Positions 14,601 through 23,037 of a DNA stretch of 50,315 nt are shown here, piece after piece (position 1 is the stretch's first letter; every line of letters begins with the position of its first letter). The stretch is from Haloferula luteola. Lineage in GTDB: Bacteria > Verrucomicrobiota > Verrucomicrobiia > Verrucomicrobiales > Akkermansiaceae. Location of the stretch: NCBI RefSeq assembly GCF_014201715.1, contig NZ_JACHFD010000027.1, forward strand, positions 1 to 50,315. Direction: 5' to 3'. The translations under genes were made by a program, and so were the position numbers. The notes under the pieces were generated by a model. It had not been told where the DNA came from and made no database searches. It worked only from the letters and a program-made list of their open reading frames with translations.

Positions 14601-16672
14601 CGCTCCCAGGCAAACCCCCGGCCACCCGGATTGGAGTAGATTCCTTGGGAGCCGTCGATGTTGAAAAGATGGGGGAGATCCGTAACGAGAGACACTGCAG
14701 GAAGGTCTGCGAGTGCCGCCTTGATGACATCCACACCTCCGATTTCGGGGTTTCCGTGACCGACGATTTGGGGGTCCATTCCGTAGTCGAGAACCTGATC
14801 GGTTCCACTGGAGCTGGGCCATCCGGCTGGAGCCGCGCCCGACGCCGACTGTTGGACAACGCTGTCGAGGAAGAGATAGGTTTGAGTATCCACATCGGTG
14901 GGCTCCCAGCCGGGTCGAGTCGCGATGGCCCGAAGGACCGTGGTGGAGGAAACGACCAAAGGCATGGTGTAGATCTCACCATGGGTTGCGGAGGGCGTGG
15001 AACCATCGGTGGTGTAGCGGATGGTGGCACCGGCCGTTGCCGTTTCGATGGCCACTTCCACGGGATCGGTGAAGTAACCTCGGTCGACGCTGAAGGTGGT
15101 GTCCGCGATTTTCCCGAAGGAAGTCGGCTCAAGGTTGATCCATCCGGGGGTGGCTTTGCCTGCCCCGAAGAATGCAGGGGGAGAACTTGAATCGACGGAA
15201 CCGGCCACCACTTCAGGGAGCATCAGGAAGGCAGCATCGGCGGGATCGTGCTTCATGCCCTGGAGAGCCAGAAGATGGCTGCCGGGAGCGGGTGGGGGCA
15301 GTGGAAAGCCGAGCGGTCGCAAAGCTTCTGAAGGCAGTCGTGCAGCGGTGGCGGTCGAGTTCCAGAGCGGTGACAGGGGCGCTTGGTGAGACACGACCGG
15401 TTGGCCGTCGAACCAGGCAACGAGGCCATCTTTGTGGCGACTGATGAGCGACCATGAAGTGGCTCCCGCTGCAGAGGCACCGTCAATCGCAACTCGGAAG
15501 TAGCCTCCGGCTTGTCCATCCAAAGCGGGTGAAAGGTGAGTGGCGACGATTTCACCAGCGCCAGCAGATGGGGTGAAGGCCGCCAATCCTCCGCCCGATG
15601 CATCCCCAACCAATCGAAAGTTCTCATTCCAAGCGCTATGCCCGCCAGGCGCGGCAAAAAACTCCAACGCATCGCCACCCACTCCTTGGAACATGACGAC
15701 CACAAAGGTGTGGGATCCGGCGCGAAGATAGCGGCTGCCAAGGTGGTCCTGCGGCGCATGAAAGCTGTCATCGGCGATCACCACACTACCATCGATGCTC
15801 AATTGGCCTCCGTCGTCGGAGTTCAGCCCAAAGGTGTAAGTGCCCGCTGTGGGCACTTCGATCGAGCCCGTCAGCTGGATCACATAGTTTTCACCATTGC
15901 CTCCCGGCGGCGATTGATTGGCATCATAGTGCCCATCCGAACCGGACCCGAGAAAGTTGGCCATGTCGACGACGTGGGTCGCTTCGGCCAGAATTCCCGG
16001 ATCTCCTGCTGGCAATGTGAGCAAGGCAAGGGCATCCGCCAGGCCACCCACGCTGCCATTCTTGAAAACCTGACGGGCCGTGATGCCGGGAACTTCCAGT
16101 CCATCGCCCAGACCGCTTGGGCCGGATGCCCATGCCTGATCGTCGTAGTCCGGATGATACCAATCGCTGTCGGAGTCATCCTGGGGAATTCGGTAACGGA
16201 TCGTCGCACCCGCCCCCAGAAGGACCTGCGTGTCGAAAACTCGCCCATAGGCCTCATCATCGTTCATCGCGGGAAATTCCGGATCGAAGTCATCGACGGG
16301 CACCGCATCAGGCCCGACCAAAGCGAGGTATTCTCCCCCGGCTGAAAGGGCGAAATTGGTATGGAGCGGTTGATCCGGTAGACGGCGATTTTTCCCCGAG
16401 GCCCAAACGAGCAGGAAGCCTCCCGGATCGAGAGTGACGTCGGGAAACCGCCATTTTGTCAGGTTGCCGGCGGAATCGGTGAGCGACCAATTTGCCAATG
16501 AGATCGGTTCTGCATCCGGGTTGTGGATCTCGACCCAATCGGAGAAATCCCCATCTTCGTCCGCGAGGGTCGCTTCATTGTCAGCCATGATCTCAGAGAT
16601 CATGGGTGCGGCCAAGAGGCTGCCGGTCCCAGCAAAGGCGAGAAGAATCAGTGGGGTGCAAGAGGGCATCAT
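11687..16672 (-). CDS. Giant secreted protein with lamin-tail, PA14, chitobiase-C and CotH domains
   Basis: A 1661-residue exported protein (signal MMPSCTPLILLAFAGTGSLLAAP). In order: lamin-tail domain (about 20-130, ISEIMADNEATLADEDGD, DWVEIHNP); PA14-like segment (about 240-350, AGTYTFGLNSDDGGQLSIDG); chitobiase/hexosaminidase C-terminal-type repeat (about 520-620, IRYTTDGSTPSA); CotH kinase-like domain (about 660-1010, LRIRGGFSRSTQNPKHSFRL, HLYLNGQYWGLYNLDERT, FFVHDFEHTF); a second YYMPDGSDP repeat; a galactose-binding-like fold (WRYLYDGSDAGTAWRE); a second lamin-tail domain (NLAISEIHYHPADPSP); and a C-terminal region with DPDGDGRPNFDEY ending RFLRIRTKWSP. Such proteins are typical of Verrucomicrobia and Planctomycetes. 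The role is probably surface or extracellular; CotH homologues phosphorylate proteins, but activity here is unproven. Confidence 0.9.
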   Translation of the reverse strand: MMPSCTPLILLAFAGTGSLLAAPMISEIMADNEATLADEDGDFSDWVEIHNPDAEPISLANWSLTDSAGNLTKWRFPDVTLDPGGFLLVWASGKNRRLPDQPLHTNFALSAGGEYLALVGPDAVPVDDFDPEFPAMNDDEAYGRVFDTQVLLGAGATIRYRIPQDDSDSDWYHPDYDDQAWASGPSGLGDGLEVPGITARQVFKNGSVGGLADALALLTLPAGDPGILAEATHVVDMANFLGSGSDGHYDANQSPPGGNGENYVIQLTGSIEVPTAGTYTFGLNSDDGGQLSIDGSVVIADDSFHAPQDHLGSRYLRAGSHTFVVVMFQGVGGDALEFFAAPGGHSAWNENFRLVGDASGGGLAAFTPSAGAGEIVATHLSPALDGQAGGYFRVAIDGASAAGATSWSLISRHKDGLVAWFDGQPVVSHQAPLSPLWNSTATAARLPSEALRPLGFPLPPPAPGSHLLALQGMKHDPADAAFLMLPEVVAGSVDSSSPPAFFGAGKATPGWINLEPTSFGKIADTTFSVDRGYFTDPVEVAIETATAGATIRYTTDGSTPSATHGEIYTMPLVVSSTTVLRAIATRPGWEPTDVDTQTYLFLDSVVQQSASGAAPAGWPSSSGTDQVLDYGMDPQIVGHGNPEIGGVDVIKAALADLPAVSLVTDLPHLFNIDGSQGIYSNPGGRGFAWERPVSVEWIHPPDALHPHGSGEFQIPAGLRIRGGFSRSTQNPKHSFRLYFRNDYGAGKLKYPLFGHRGPEEFDQIDLRTAQNYSWSFEGSDENTFLREESSRQAFLEMGRPGSHVRYCHLYLNGQYWGLYNLDERTEASFAESYLGGDKDDYDVVKSEADAGYVVGATDGNLDAWREMWNLGKTHRSSPTDSNYFRLMGLAADGVTPTGDPVLLDPGNLVDYLLLTFWTGNLDGCTSAFLGNDRANNWFGTRRREGNEGEGFQFFVHDFEHTFFNVNEDRTGPFVSSREADFAYSNPLFLHQDLRANAEYRLLWADRIQKHLVHGALEPAAWQQRVSDLAGILDRAIAAESARWGDAKSSTPKTRQTWLGARDRLLAYFSPRGPVVLSQLRADGLYPALDAPAPFPLGGYQDSGVEVAVATPEPATTYYMPDGSDPRAVGGGLRAGALVHSATDASEIVIPWSDDGWRYLYDGSDAGTAWRERIFNDRFWPLGTAELGYGDGDEATVIPIHEVAPGQKAATAYFRKHFTLDSLSGLAAAEISILYDDACAVYLNGVRIAGDLPLDPAYDAYSGNAVEELTSTVTVDPTWLMEGDNVIAVEVHQAGPTSSDLSLDLTFRVTRSVATTPLILTGAGERPLRLRCRAGSTWSALSEATFLLDTEPASPANLAISEIHYHPADPSPAEISAGFDDAEDFEFVELLNTGTRHVDLQGVYFDGAIRFDFTNAATGRTLAPGARCLVVSDEGAFLARYGTGKSVAGEYSGQLANSGETLVLYTPGEAPLRRVDYLDSLPWPTAADGSGYSLVRRHPAESFGDSEPEGWRLSGSLGGSPGELDAPSPGSFDAWAESQFVASGLAASGVSGILADPDGDGRPNFDEYALATDPLIPDLPEVRFVWSGGTHAALQIRRPENPQNLLYELLAADHLSGPWAVVAEQPVTTEALDDGQQRAVFRDSGPTGVPQRFLRIRTKWSP

Positions 16673-16733
16673 CACGGAGAGGGGTGCATCCAAGGGGGTT
16701 CGAAGGAGGATGGAAGTCCGTGAGCGCCGTGAC

Positions 16734-16757
16734 GCTCCGCGTTGGCATCCGCGGAGC
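16734..16757. repeat. Perfect 8-bp hairpin between two genes
   Basis: GCTCCGCG (16734-16741) pairs with CGCGGAGC (16750-16757) across an 8-base loop. It lies between the phosphoesterase stop (16777) and the CotH gene start (16672). There is no T tract on either side, so it may be an mRNA stabiliser or a processing site rather than an intrinsic terminator. Confidence 0.5.
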
Positions 16758-16776
16758 CGCCAGTGCACCCGTCGGA

Positions 16777-17865
16777 TCACCTTCCTCGGGCGGGTGGCAG
16801 TTCGATGGTGAACCGCTTGTCAGGGCTGGTCGGCCAGCCGGCCGCTTCGCCTTCTTTCTCCGCGAGATGCGGGGAAATGGTCCAAACTTTGACGGTCTTG
16901 CCGTCCTTCAAAAACTCAAGAAGCCGGAACCAGCCATTGCCACCGTGCGGGGCCCATTGCCCATTGCACAGCATTTGGTGGCACACGCGTCCGTCGTCAT
17001 ACGCATCGCGCCGGTAGGAGAGCGCAAGGTCGTAGACCCACTCGACCTTGTCGCTGTCGGGGCTGACTCGCTTGAAAGGTTTGTAGTGGCCATTGACCAC
17101 CATCTCGAAATTGGAGTGCTTGGAAACGAAACCATCCCATAGTTCTTGGCCACTGTGGACATTGCCCTCCTTGCCGATGCCATAGGAATAGGGGCTGTTC
17201 TTAGTCTCACGAGTGGTGCGACGCGCCCAACCATCATCACTGAATAGGGCCGACTCCTGGTCGATGAACTCGTGCGTCACCAAAATGTAGGATTCGTCCG
17301 GGTGCTTCTGAGCGACTCCTTCCGCCCAATCGACGACTTCCTTGCGGGGACCGAATTCGAGTGAGAAGATGACGTATTCCCGGCCGCCGTGGGCAAATTG
17401 ATACCAAGCGTTTTCCAGTTTACCCTCCTCGAAAGCCCCACCAAAGATGCGTTCGTTCAGGCGGTTGTCGGAGATCTTGAAGTAGTCGTTGAGCATCGTG
17501 CTGCGATCCGACGAATTCTTACCCAAGTCATGATTCCCAACGGCCAACACATAGGGGATCTTTCCATCCAGTACCTTGAGGCTTTTCTTGGCCCGCTCCC
17601 ATTGCTCGGTCGTATTGGCATCAACGATATCGCCAACGTGAAGCATCAACTCGATGTTGTATTTCATGCGATGCTCCACCAACCATTCGGTGATTTCGGT
17701 GAAAAGCGGCGCATCCTCAGCACTGCGAATGTAGTATTGCGTGTCGGGAATCACAGCGATGGTCCACGAGTCCGCGCGGGGGCGATCCGAGGACTTTTCT
17801 TCTGCATGGCTGACGAGCGGCACCAGCACGCACAGGGCGGCGAGCGAGAATGTGGGAAACTTCAT
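16777..17865 (-). CDS. Secreted calcineurin-like metallophosphoesterase
   Basis: A 362-residue protein with signal peptide MKFPTFSLAALCVLVPLVSHA. The metallophosphoesterase motifs are all visible: IPDTQYY (D41), HVGDIVD (D79), VGNHDLG (N111, H112), VTHEF and VVNGHYKPF. This supports a two-metal phosphoesterase acting in the periplasm or outside the cell. The substrate is unknown; the PDTQYY form is common in secreted phosphoesterases of carbohydrate-degrading bacteria. It lies 104 bases upstream of the CotH gene on the same strand and could be cotranscribed with it. The C-terminal region (WFRLLEFLKDGKTVKVWTIS) is the usual small beta extension. Confidence 0.88.
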   Translation of the reverse strand: MKFPTFSLAALCVLVPLVSHAEEKSSDRPRADSWTIAVIPDTQYYIRSAEDAPLFTEITEWLVEHRMKYNIELMLHVGDIVDANTTEQWERAKKSLKVLDGKIPYVLAVGNHDLGKNSSDRSTMLNDYFKISDNRLNERIFGGAFEEGKLENAWYQFAHGGREYVIFSLEFGPRKEVVDWAEGVAQKHPDESYILVTHEFIDQESALFSDDGWARRTTRETKNSPYSYGIGKEGNVHSGQELWDGFVSKHSNFEMVVNGHYKPFKRVSPDSDKVEWVYDLALSYRRDAYDDGRVCHQMLCNGQWAPHGGNGWFRLLEFLKDGKTVKVWTISPHLAEKEGEAAGWPTSPDKRFTIELPPARGR

Positions 17866-17938
17866 GCAAAAGGGAACGTAACGCGGGATCGAGGTCGGAC
17901 CTTTCAGGATCTTTCCCTGCGATGAAGATGATGGAAAA

Positions 17939-17969
17939 CGGCCCCGATCGCGAGATGCGACCGGGGCCG
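17939..17969 (-). terminator. Intrinsic terminator of the autotransporter-like gene
   Basis: On the minus strand CGGCCCCGGTCGC pairs with GCGATCGGGGCCG (one mismatch pair) and is followed directly by TTTT. It lies 25-55 bases after the stop codon at 17994 and separates this gene from the phosphoesterase gene. Confidence 0.85.
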
Positions 17970-17993
17970 ATGAATCCCACTCTAGCGCCGGGA

Positions 17994-20900
17994 TCAGGGG
18001 TTCACCTCGATCCGCAGGAAGCCCCGCGATCCCAGGTTGTTCGATCCGTCCAGACTGAAGGTGCGGTATTCGTAGCCCGCAGGCGGGCTCGTGGGTGCAC
18101 CGTCAGGAATCACCACGGAGGTCTCCGTCACGCCTTCTGCGAAGCTGATGAGAGTCGTGCTTCCCTCTACTGTCACCGTCAGGGCATCCACCGCTCCACT
18201 CAAAGGTGCACCGGAGAAGACCGGATCCCCTCCACTGCCGTCGCCACCGTCCCTCACCGCCAGTGTGACCAGGAGTTCGGGATCTGTGTCGCCGTCCGCA
18301 TCGCTATCGGCGGTGAAGACGTGGATCATGGCATGCTGAGAAGCATCATCGGGATTTCCACCCAATGCGAATTCCAACAGGTTCGATTGTCCATCACCGT
18401 CCGGGTCGGCATCCTTACCGATGAGATCGATGTCAGAAATGCCCGGGAAGTAGGTATCGATCCAGGCTCCGTAGGGATCGGTATTGGTCAGGGTGATCTC
18501 GGAGTTGCTTCCCGTTCCATAGTCAATCGACCAGCCTTCCGGAAGAGCGCCGCCATTGAAGGTGATGCTGCTGAAGGTTCCCGTGAGCGAGCCGGTGTAG
18601 GTGGCCACGGTGAACGAAGCTCCCACAGCAGGGTTGATTTCGGAAATCTCCAGCGTAGCTCCGGTCACGGTGAAATCGCCATCGACCTCCAATAGGTCGC
18701 TATCTCCACCATCCAGTTCGTATTCCAAACGGCTGCCCGCTTGGAGCGTGGTGTTGCCAACGGTGAGGATTCCGGCCGAGTTGCCGGGGCCCACGGCAGA
18801 ACCCGAGGTCACCACGACATCCCCTTCGATGAGCCCATTGCCTCCCAGAATCCCATCGGTGACGGTGGTCGTTCCTGTGTAGGAGCTGAATCCATCCATC
18901 GAGATCCGGCCGCCGCCGATGATCTCCAAGGCACCTTCGCCTTCGAAATCCTGAGCCACCACGATGTCGAGGCCGCTGGCATCGAAGGTCGCGCCACCAC
19001 TCCCGAGAGTCGCCGTTTGAAGGCCTCCGAGGAAGTTCGCCTGAGCGAAGGGTGCCGCCTTGATGGTGCCGTCATCAATGGTCAGCGAGGACGTAGCTCC
19101 GGCGTGGAATGCGCAGGTGATGCCACGGGTGACGATCCGACCGCCGGAGGTCACAGAGATGGTGCCGGTATCGTTGTCGCGAGTCGCAACATCGATCACG
19201 CCACCGAGGCAATTGACCACCCCTGGGCCTGTAACATGGAGCGCGCCATTGCCTTCTTCACCCACAACGATGTTTCGTCCCAAGCGGGTTTGGTTGAAAG
19301 TGCCGCCCGAAACATTGACCGTGGCGTCGGCCGCCCAACCCTCGTCGGCATTGGCAAGGCGTCCGATGACCACCCAACCATCAGCATAGAGTTCGCCGCC
19401 TGTTTGGTTCCAGGTCGCATCGCCACGCTGGCCAATGTAGAAGTCGTTGCCATTGAGGTGGAGGGCGCCCGCAGTATGATCGACATGGGCAACCGAGCTC
19501 GGTTGATCGGCCACGAAGACCGTGCCCCAACTCGTGAAGGTGCCGCCATTGAAGTCGACTTCCGCCAACGTACCATTGGCTTTGCCGAAGAAGGTGGTGC
19601 TGACATCGATCGATCCATTGTCCTGCAGAACCAGATTGCCCGTGGTGTTGTCGGTGTCACTCACGTTGAAATCACTGGTGCCCATTTTGAAGGAGGCATT
19701 GTCCTTCACGATCAGGGAACCGGTGCCTGCGCCGTTGGCACCGATCGAGCACCAAGCGCTGGAAATCAGGATACTGCTGTCGCCTTCGAGCGTCAGGGTT
19801 CCTTCTGAACCATTCGTACCCATCATGATGCGGCGCGGCGTGGTGAGGCTGGCATCGCCCGTCAGCAACATCGTGCTCACTCCCGTGCCACTGGTTTCAC
19901 CCACGTTCACATCGCCCGTGGTGAACTGCGTTCCATCGGCGAGGGTGACGTTGCCACCGTTGTCGATCTGGATTGCGGAGGAGGCATTCATTTGCGTGCC
20001 GCCCGCACCCTGGAAGAGCGTATCACCACCGTAGTTGCGGTAGGCACCCAGGCGGTTCTCATCGGCCGAAAGGGTCAGAGTTCCCGCGCCCTGCTTAATC
20101 AGGGCACCGTAGGTCTTGAGAGTTCTCATGACAGGGCCACCGAGGCCCAGATCGTTGGTGGTATCCAGGGTCACTTCATCCACCACCGTCATGCCGCGAT
20201 CGATCGACACAGCGGGTCCGGTGTATTGGAGCGTGCCATTGTTCGCCAAAACCAGATTCCCGGGATCGTTGCTGGAGGCACCGATGGAGCTTGCGACACC
20301 GCCATCAGCAAGGCTGTCGATGCTGAGCACGCCTTCTTCGACCCGGGTCACACCGGTATAGGTATTGGCCAAGCCCGAAAGCGTGACGCCCGCGATGCCC
20401 TGTTTGAAGAGGCCCGCCGAGCCTTCGATGACTCCTCCCGTCGAGGAAACGGCGTAGGCAATCGTGTCGTTGAAGAACTCGATGGACCCCGGTGCCACAT
20501 TGCCACCGATCTGGACATTTCCGGTCGCCAATTCGTCCGCAAAATCATCAAAGAGCAAGACGCTCCCATCCACGTAGCTTGCCGCTCCAGACGTATCGGA
20601 ATCCACCCAATTCGAAGCAGTGCTCCAACCATCGTCGACATCACCGTTCCAAGACAAGTCACTGTAGGTGATGCCGGTCAACGAAAGTACGCCATTCACG
20701 GTATCATCAGTGAGGGTCGCACTGAGCACGCCCGGAGGCAGCGAACCGAGGACGAAGCTCCCTCCTCCAGCACGCGAGCCCACATCATAAGAGAGCAAGG
20801 GCAGGGCCTCGCCCGCTTCGAAGCGGGTCCCCAGCACATCGACGGTCACCTGTCCACCGAGAGAGAGGGCTCCATTGATTTTCACCAAGGTCCCCGACGG

Positions 20901-22706
20901 GTGGGAACCTCCAAGGTCACCCACATCCAAGCTGAGTCCGGTGGCACCTGAAGCCGTGTAGTCGGCCAGCACCACCTGATCACCGGCGTAGAAGGCCTTC
21001 GCTCCAAAACTCGCTCCTTCGGAAACCACCACCGAGTTGGTCGATTCCGGATCACCGGGAAAATCGGCACTGACCCACAGGGCCCCTTCTTGCACCTCAT
21101 TGGTGCCGGTGTAGCTGTTGATTCCCAGAAGCCCGAGGGTTCCCGCACCGGTTTTCACGACATTTCCCGTACCTCCCAAGAAGCCGTCTCCCGTCACAAC
21201 ATGACCATTCGTGTCGACCTTGAGGCCACCGCTCTGAATGACCAGATTGTCCACCGACGACGAAAGAAAGCGGTCGTCGTTCTGGCTAACAATGATTTGA
21301 GTCCCATTGAAGTTGATGGTTCCCGTTCCTCCGGAGTTTCCGGTGTCATCAGCTTCCCGAGCACCGATGAATCGGTGGGTACGAACCACTCCGCCATCGA
21401 GATTCAGCAAGCCCGCCGGACAGTTCTGACCTACCGAAAAAACCTCGGTGCGCCACTCACCATCAGCGGAAATATTAAGAGTCGAAGTCGTCGCTCCCTC
21501 GTTTTCACCCACCCAAGTGATCCCCCCTTGGATGTCGACCAGGCCACCTGTGAGGTTCCAGGTTCCCGGACCACTGCTGCCAATGATGGTGTGGTCGAAA
21601 TCGTTGTATTTGACGAAGCTCCCGCCGGTCATGTTGACCACGCCGCTTCCACCTTCACGACCCACCACGGACCAGCTCCCCGTGCGAATCGAGCCACTGT
21701 CGATGTTCAGGGTGCCTTGGGCAGAACCACCCTGGCCGACCCAGAACTCCCGCTGAGCCGTGACCTCTGCGGTGCCGGAAACGTCGAGCAGGCCAATGCC
21801 GCCGTCACGGCCGACCATCATCGTGCCCCGGCGCGTGGTGAGAGTGCCCCCACTGATCTCGACGGTGCCCTGGCCGGTGTTTTGCCCGATCCACAAGTCA
21901 TTGTTCATCGTGATCGTCCCGCCGGTTTGGGTGATCACACCGGTGCTGTCGCCATCCGCGATGATGAAATTGTCTTGGCGCTGGAGGACGCTCCCTCCGG
22001 CCACATTGAGGTGATTGACGCCTCCTCCCCCCCAACCCACACGGAACCAGTTGTTGGAAATCACCGTTCCGGCATCGAGGTTGATGGTGCCATCGGCACC
22101 GCCTTCCCCCATGTTGATCTCGCTGGCGGCTTTGACTTCACCCGTCGTGTTGATATTGAGAGTGCCTGTGCCATCCCCGGCGCCAACACGGATTTGCTCG
22201 TGGGAATAGAGGCTGCCCGCGCCGAGCCCAAAACCCGTCACTCCGGCACCTGAGACGGCCGTGTCGGCGAGATTGTAGACGCCCACGCTGCCCGCTCCTC
22301 GTCCGACGATGATGTAGTTGCCACCACCCCCGATGACCGTTCCCGAAACTTGATCCACGCGCCCTTCGCCACCGGCTTCCCCAACCAAGACATCACGAGG
22401 AACGAGAGCGATCGGTTGGGTGATGAGCGGAAAACCGGCGGTCGAGTTGATCACGGCATCCTCATCATCCACCGCCTTGTTCGGAACATGACCTGCGCTC
22501 CAATTGAGCGGATCATTCCAGTCCTGGCTCAGCGAGCCGGTCCAGGTATTTGTGGCGGCTTGGGCCGGCGCACTCAAGGCGACCGCCCCCAGCAAGGTGG
22601 CTTTCAAAATCCCGCGAGTGGAGACGCGAGAGTAAAGGATACGAGGGCACGCAACGGCCGTCGCGAACAAAGAGGCACGAGTTGTGCCCGCGATGGGTTT
22701 TTTCAT
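17994..22706 (-). CDS. Giant secreted beta-helix protein with autotransporter-associated repeats
   Basis: A 1570-residue protein. The N-terminus (about 50 residues) has an extended export signal ending LLGAVALSAPAQA. It is followed by the TWTGSLSQDWNDPLNWSAG motif that often opens autotransporter-like passengers in this phylum. Most of the chain is a long array of Gly/Thr/Asn-rich strands of about 20-25 residues (GTLNINTTGEVKAASEINMG, GTVEISGGTLTTRRG, GVVNMTGGSF) including PATR-type blocks (GTGNVVKTGAGTLGLLGINS, YTGTNEVQEGALWV). It predicts a long parallel beta-helix. No beta-barrel translocator is present; instead the C-terminus has DPDGDGQSNLLEFALGGNP and ends GFLRIEVNP, similar in layout to the CotH protein. 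The role is likely surface or extracellular adhesion. Confidence 0.88.
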   Translation of the reverse strand: MKKPIAGTTRASLFATAVACPRILYSRVSTRGILKATLLGAVALSAPAQAATNTWTGSLSQDWNDPLNWSAGHVPNKAVDDEDAVINSTAGFPLITQPIALVPRDVLVGEAGGEGRVDQVSGTVIGGGGNYIIVGRGAGSVGVYNLADTAVSGAGVTGFGLGAGSLYSHEQIRVGAGDGTGTLNINTTGEVKAASEINMGEGGADGTINLDAGTVISNNWFRVGWGGGGVNHLNVAGGSVLQRQDNFIIADGDSTGVITQTGGTITMNNDLWIGQNTGQGTVEISGGTLTTRRGTMMVGRDGGIGLLDVSGTAEVTAQREFWVGQGGSAQGTLNIDSGSIRTGSWSVVGREGGSGVVNMTGGSFVKYNDFDHTIIGSSGPGTWNLTGGLVDIQGGITWVGENEGATTSTLNISADGEWRTEVFSVGQNCPAGLLNLDGGVVRTHRFIGAREADDTGNSGGTGTINFNGTQIIVSQNDDRFLSSSVDNLVIQSGGLKVDTNGHVVTGDGFLGGTGNVVKTGAGTLGLLGINSYTGTNEVQEGALWVSADFPGDPESTNSVVVSEGASFGAKAFYAGDQVVLADYTASGATGLSLDVGDLGGSHPSGTLVKINGALSLGGQVTVDVLGTRFEAGEALPLLSYDVGSRAGGGSFVLGSLPPGVLSATLTDDTVNGVLSLTGITYSDLSWNGDVDDGWSTASNWVDSDTSGAASYVDGSVLLFDDFADELATGNVQIGGNVAPGSIEFFNDTIAYAVSSTGGVIEGSAGLFKQGIAGVTLSGLANTYTGVTRVEEGVLSIDSLADGGVASSIGASSNDPGNLVLANNGTLQYTGPAVSIDRGMTVVDEVTLDTTNDLGLGGPVMRTLKTYGALIKQGAGTLTLSADENRLGAYRNYGGDTLFQGAGGTQMNASSAIQIDNGGNVTLADGTQFTTGDVNVGETSGTGVSTMLLTGDASLTTPRRIMMGTNGSEGTLTLEGDSSILISSAWCSIGANGAGTGSLIVKDNASFKMGTSDFNVSDTDNTTGNLVLQDNGSIDVSTTFFGKANGTLAEVDFNGGTFTSWGTVFVADQPSSVAHVDHTAGALHLNGNDFYIGQRGDATWNQTGGELYADGWVVIGRLANADEGWAADATVNVSGGTFNQTRLGRNIVVGEEGNGALHVTGPGVVNCLGGVIDVATRDNDTGTISVTSGGRIVTRGITCAFHAGATSSLTIDDGTIKAAPFAQANFLGGLQTATLGSGGATFDASGLDIVVAQDFEGEGALEIIGGGRISMDGFSSYTGTTTVTDGILGGNGLIEGDVVVTSGSAVGPGNSAGILTVGNTTLQAGSRLEYELDGGDSDLLEVDGDFTVTGATLEISEINPAVGASFTVATYTGSLTGTFSSITFNGGALPEGWSIDYGTGSNSEITLTNTDPYGAWIDTYFPGISDIDLIGKDADPDGDGQSNLLEFALGGNPDDASQHAMIHVFTADSDADGDTDPELLVTLAVRDGGDGSGGDPVFSGAPLSGAVDALTVTVEGSTTLISFAEGVTETSVVIPDGAPTSPPAGYEYRTFSLDGSNNLGSRGFLRIEVNP

Positions 22707-23037
22707 GGGTTCTGGGTATGAGATGGCGCAGCTAGAATGCGCAGGTGTGGGTTCGGCACCTTAGCTACGCTTGCATACACCGTTGAGGTCATGCAATCCC
22801 AAAACTGATTTCACTCAGTAATGCTCTCCCAAGAGCTTAAGATCTGCCATACAAATCGTCATAACTCACGATTGGAGGCTCATTTACAAGGTGGTCACGA
22901 TCTCGAAAAAATCGGCTCTGATTTCGGAGATCCGCCGTAGAACCTCCCGCATTGTATGCATGATTCCTTTATCAGGAAAAATGAGAACTGATATCAAGTA
23001 ACGTTTCTTATGCGTCGAGAAGATGCTCCTTCTTCTT
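22707..23037. other. Leader and promoter region of the giant beta-helix gene
   Basis: No gene seen in these 331 bases. It should hold the promoter and 5' leader of the minus-strand gene at 22706. Small inverted repeats are visible: GCTCTTGGGAGAGC at 22823-22836, and on minus ACTGA-loop-TCAGTTTT near 22800-22819, which could be a weak terminator-like or leader hairpin. The stretch is clearly more AT-rich than its neighbours. Confidence 0.4.

Noticed and set aside
21090..22253. 387-codon plus-strand frame
   Set aside because: Antisense to the repeats of the beta-helix gene; its apparent periodicity mirrors those repeats.
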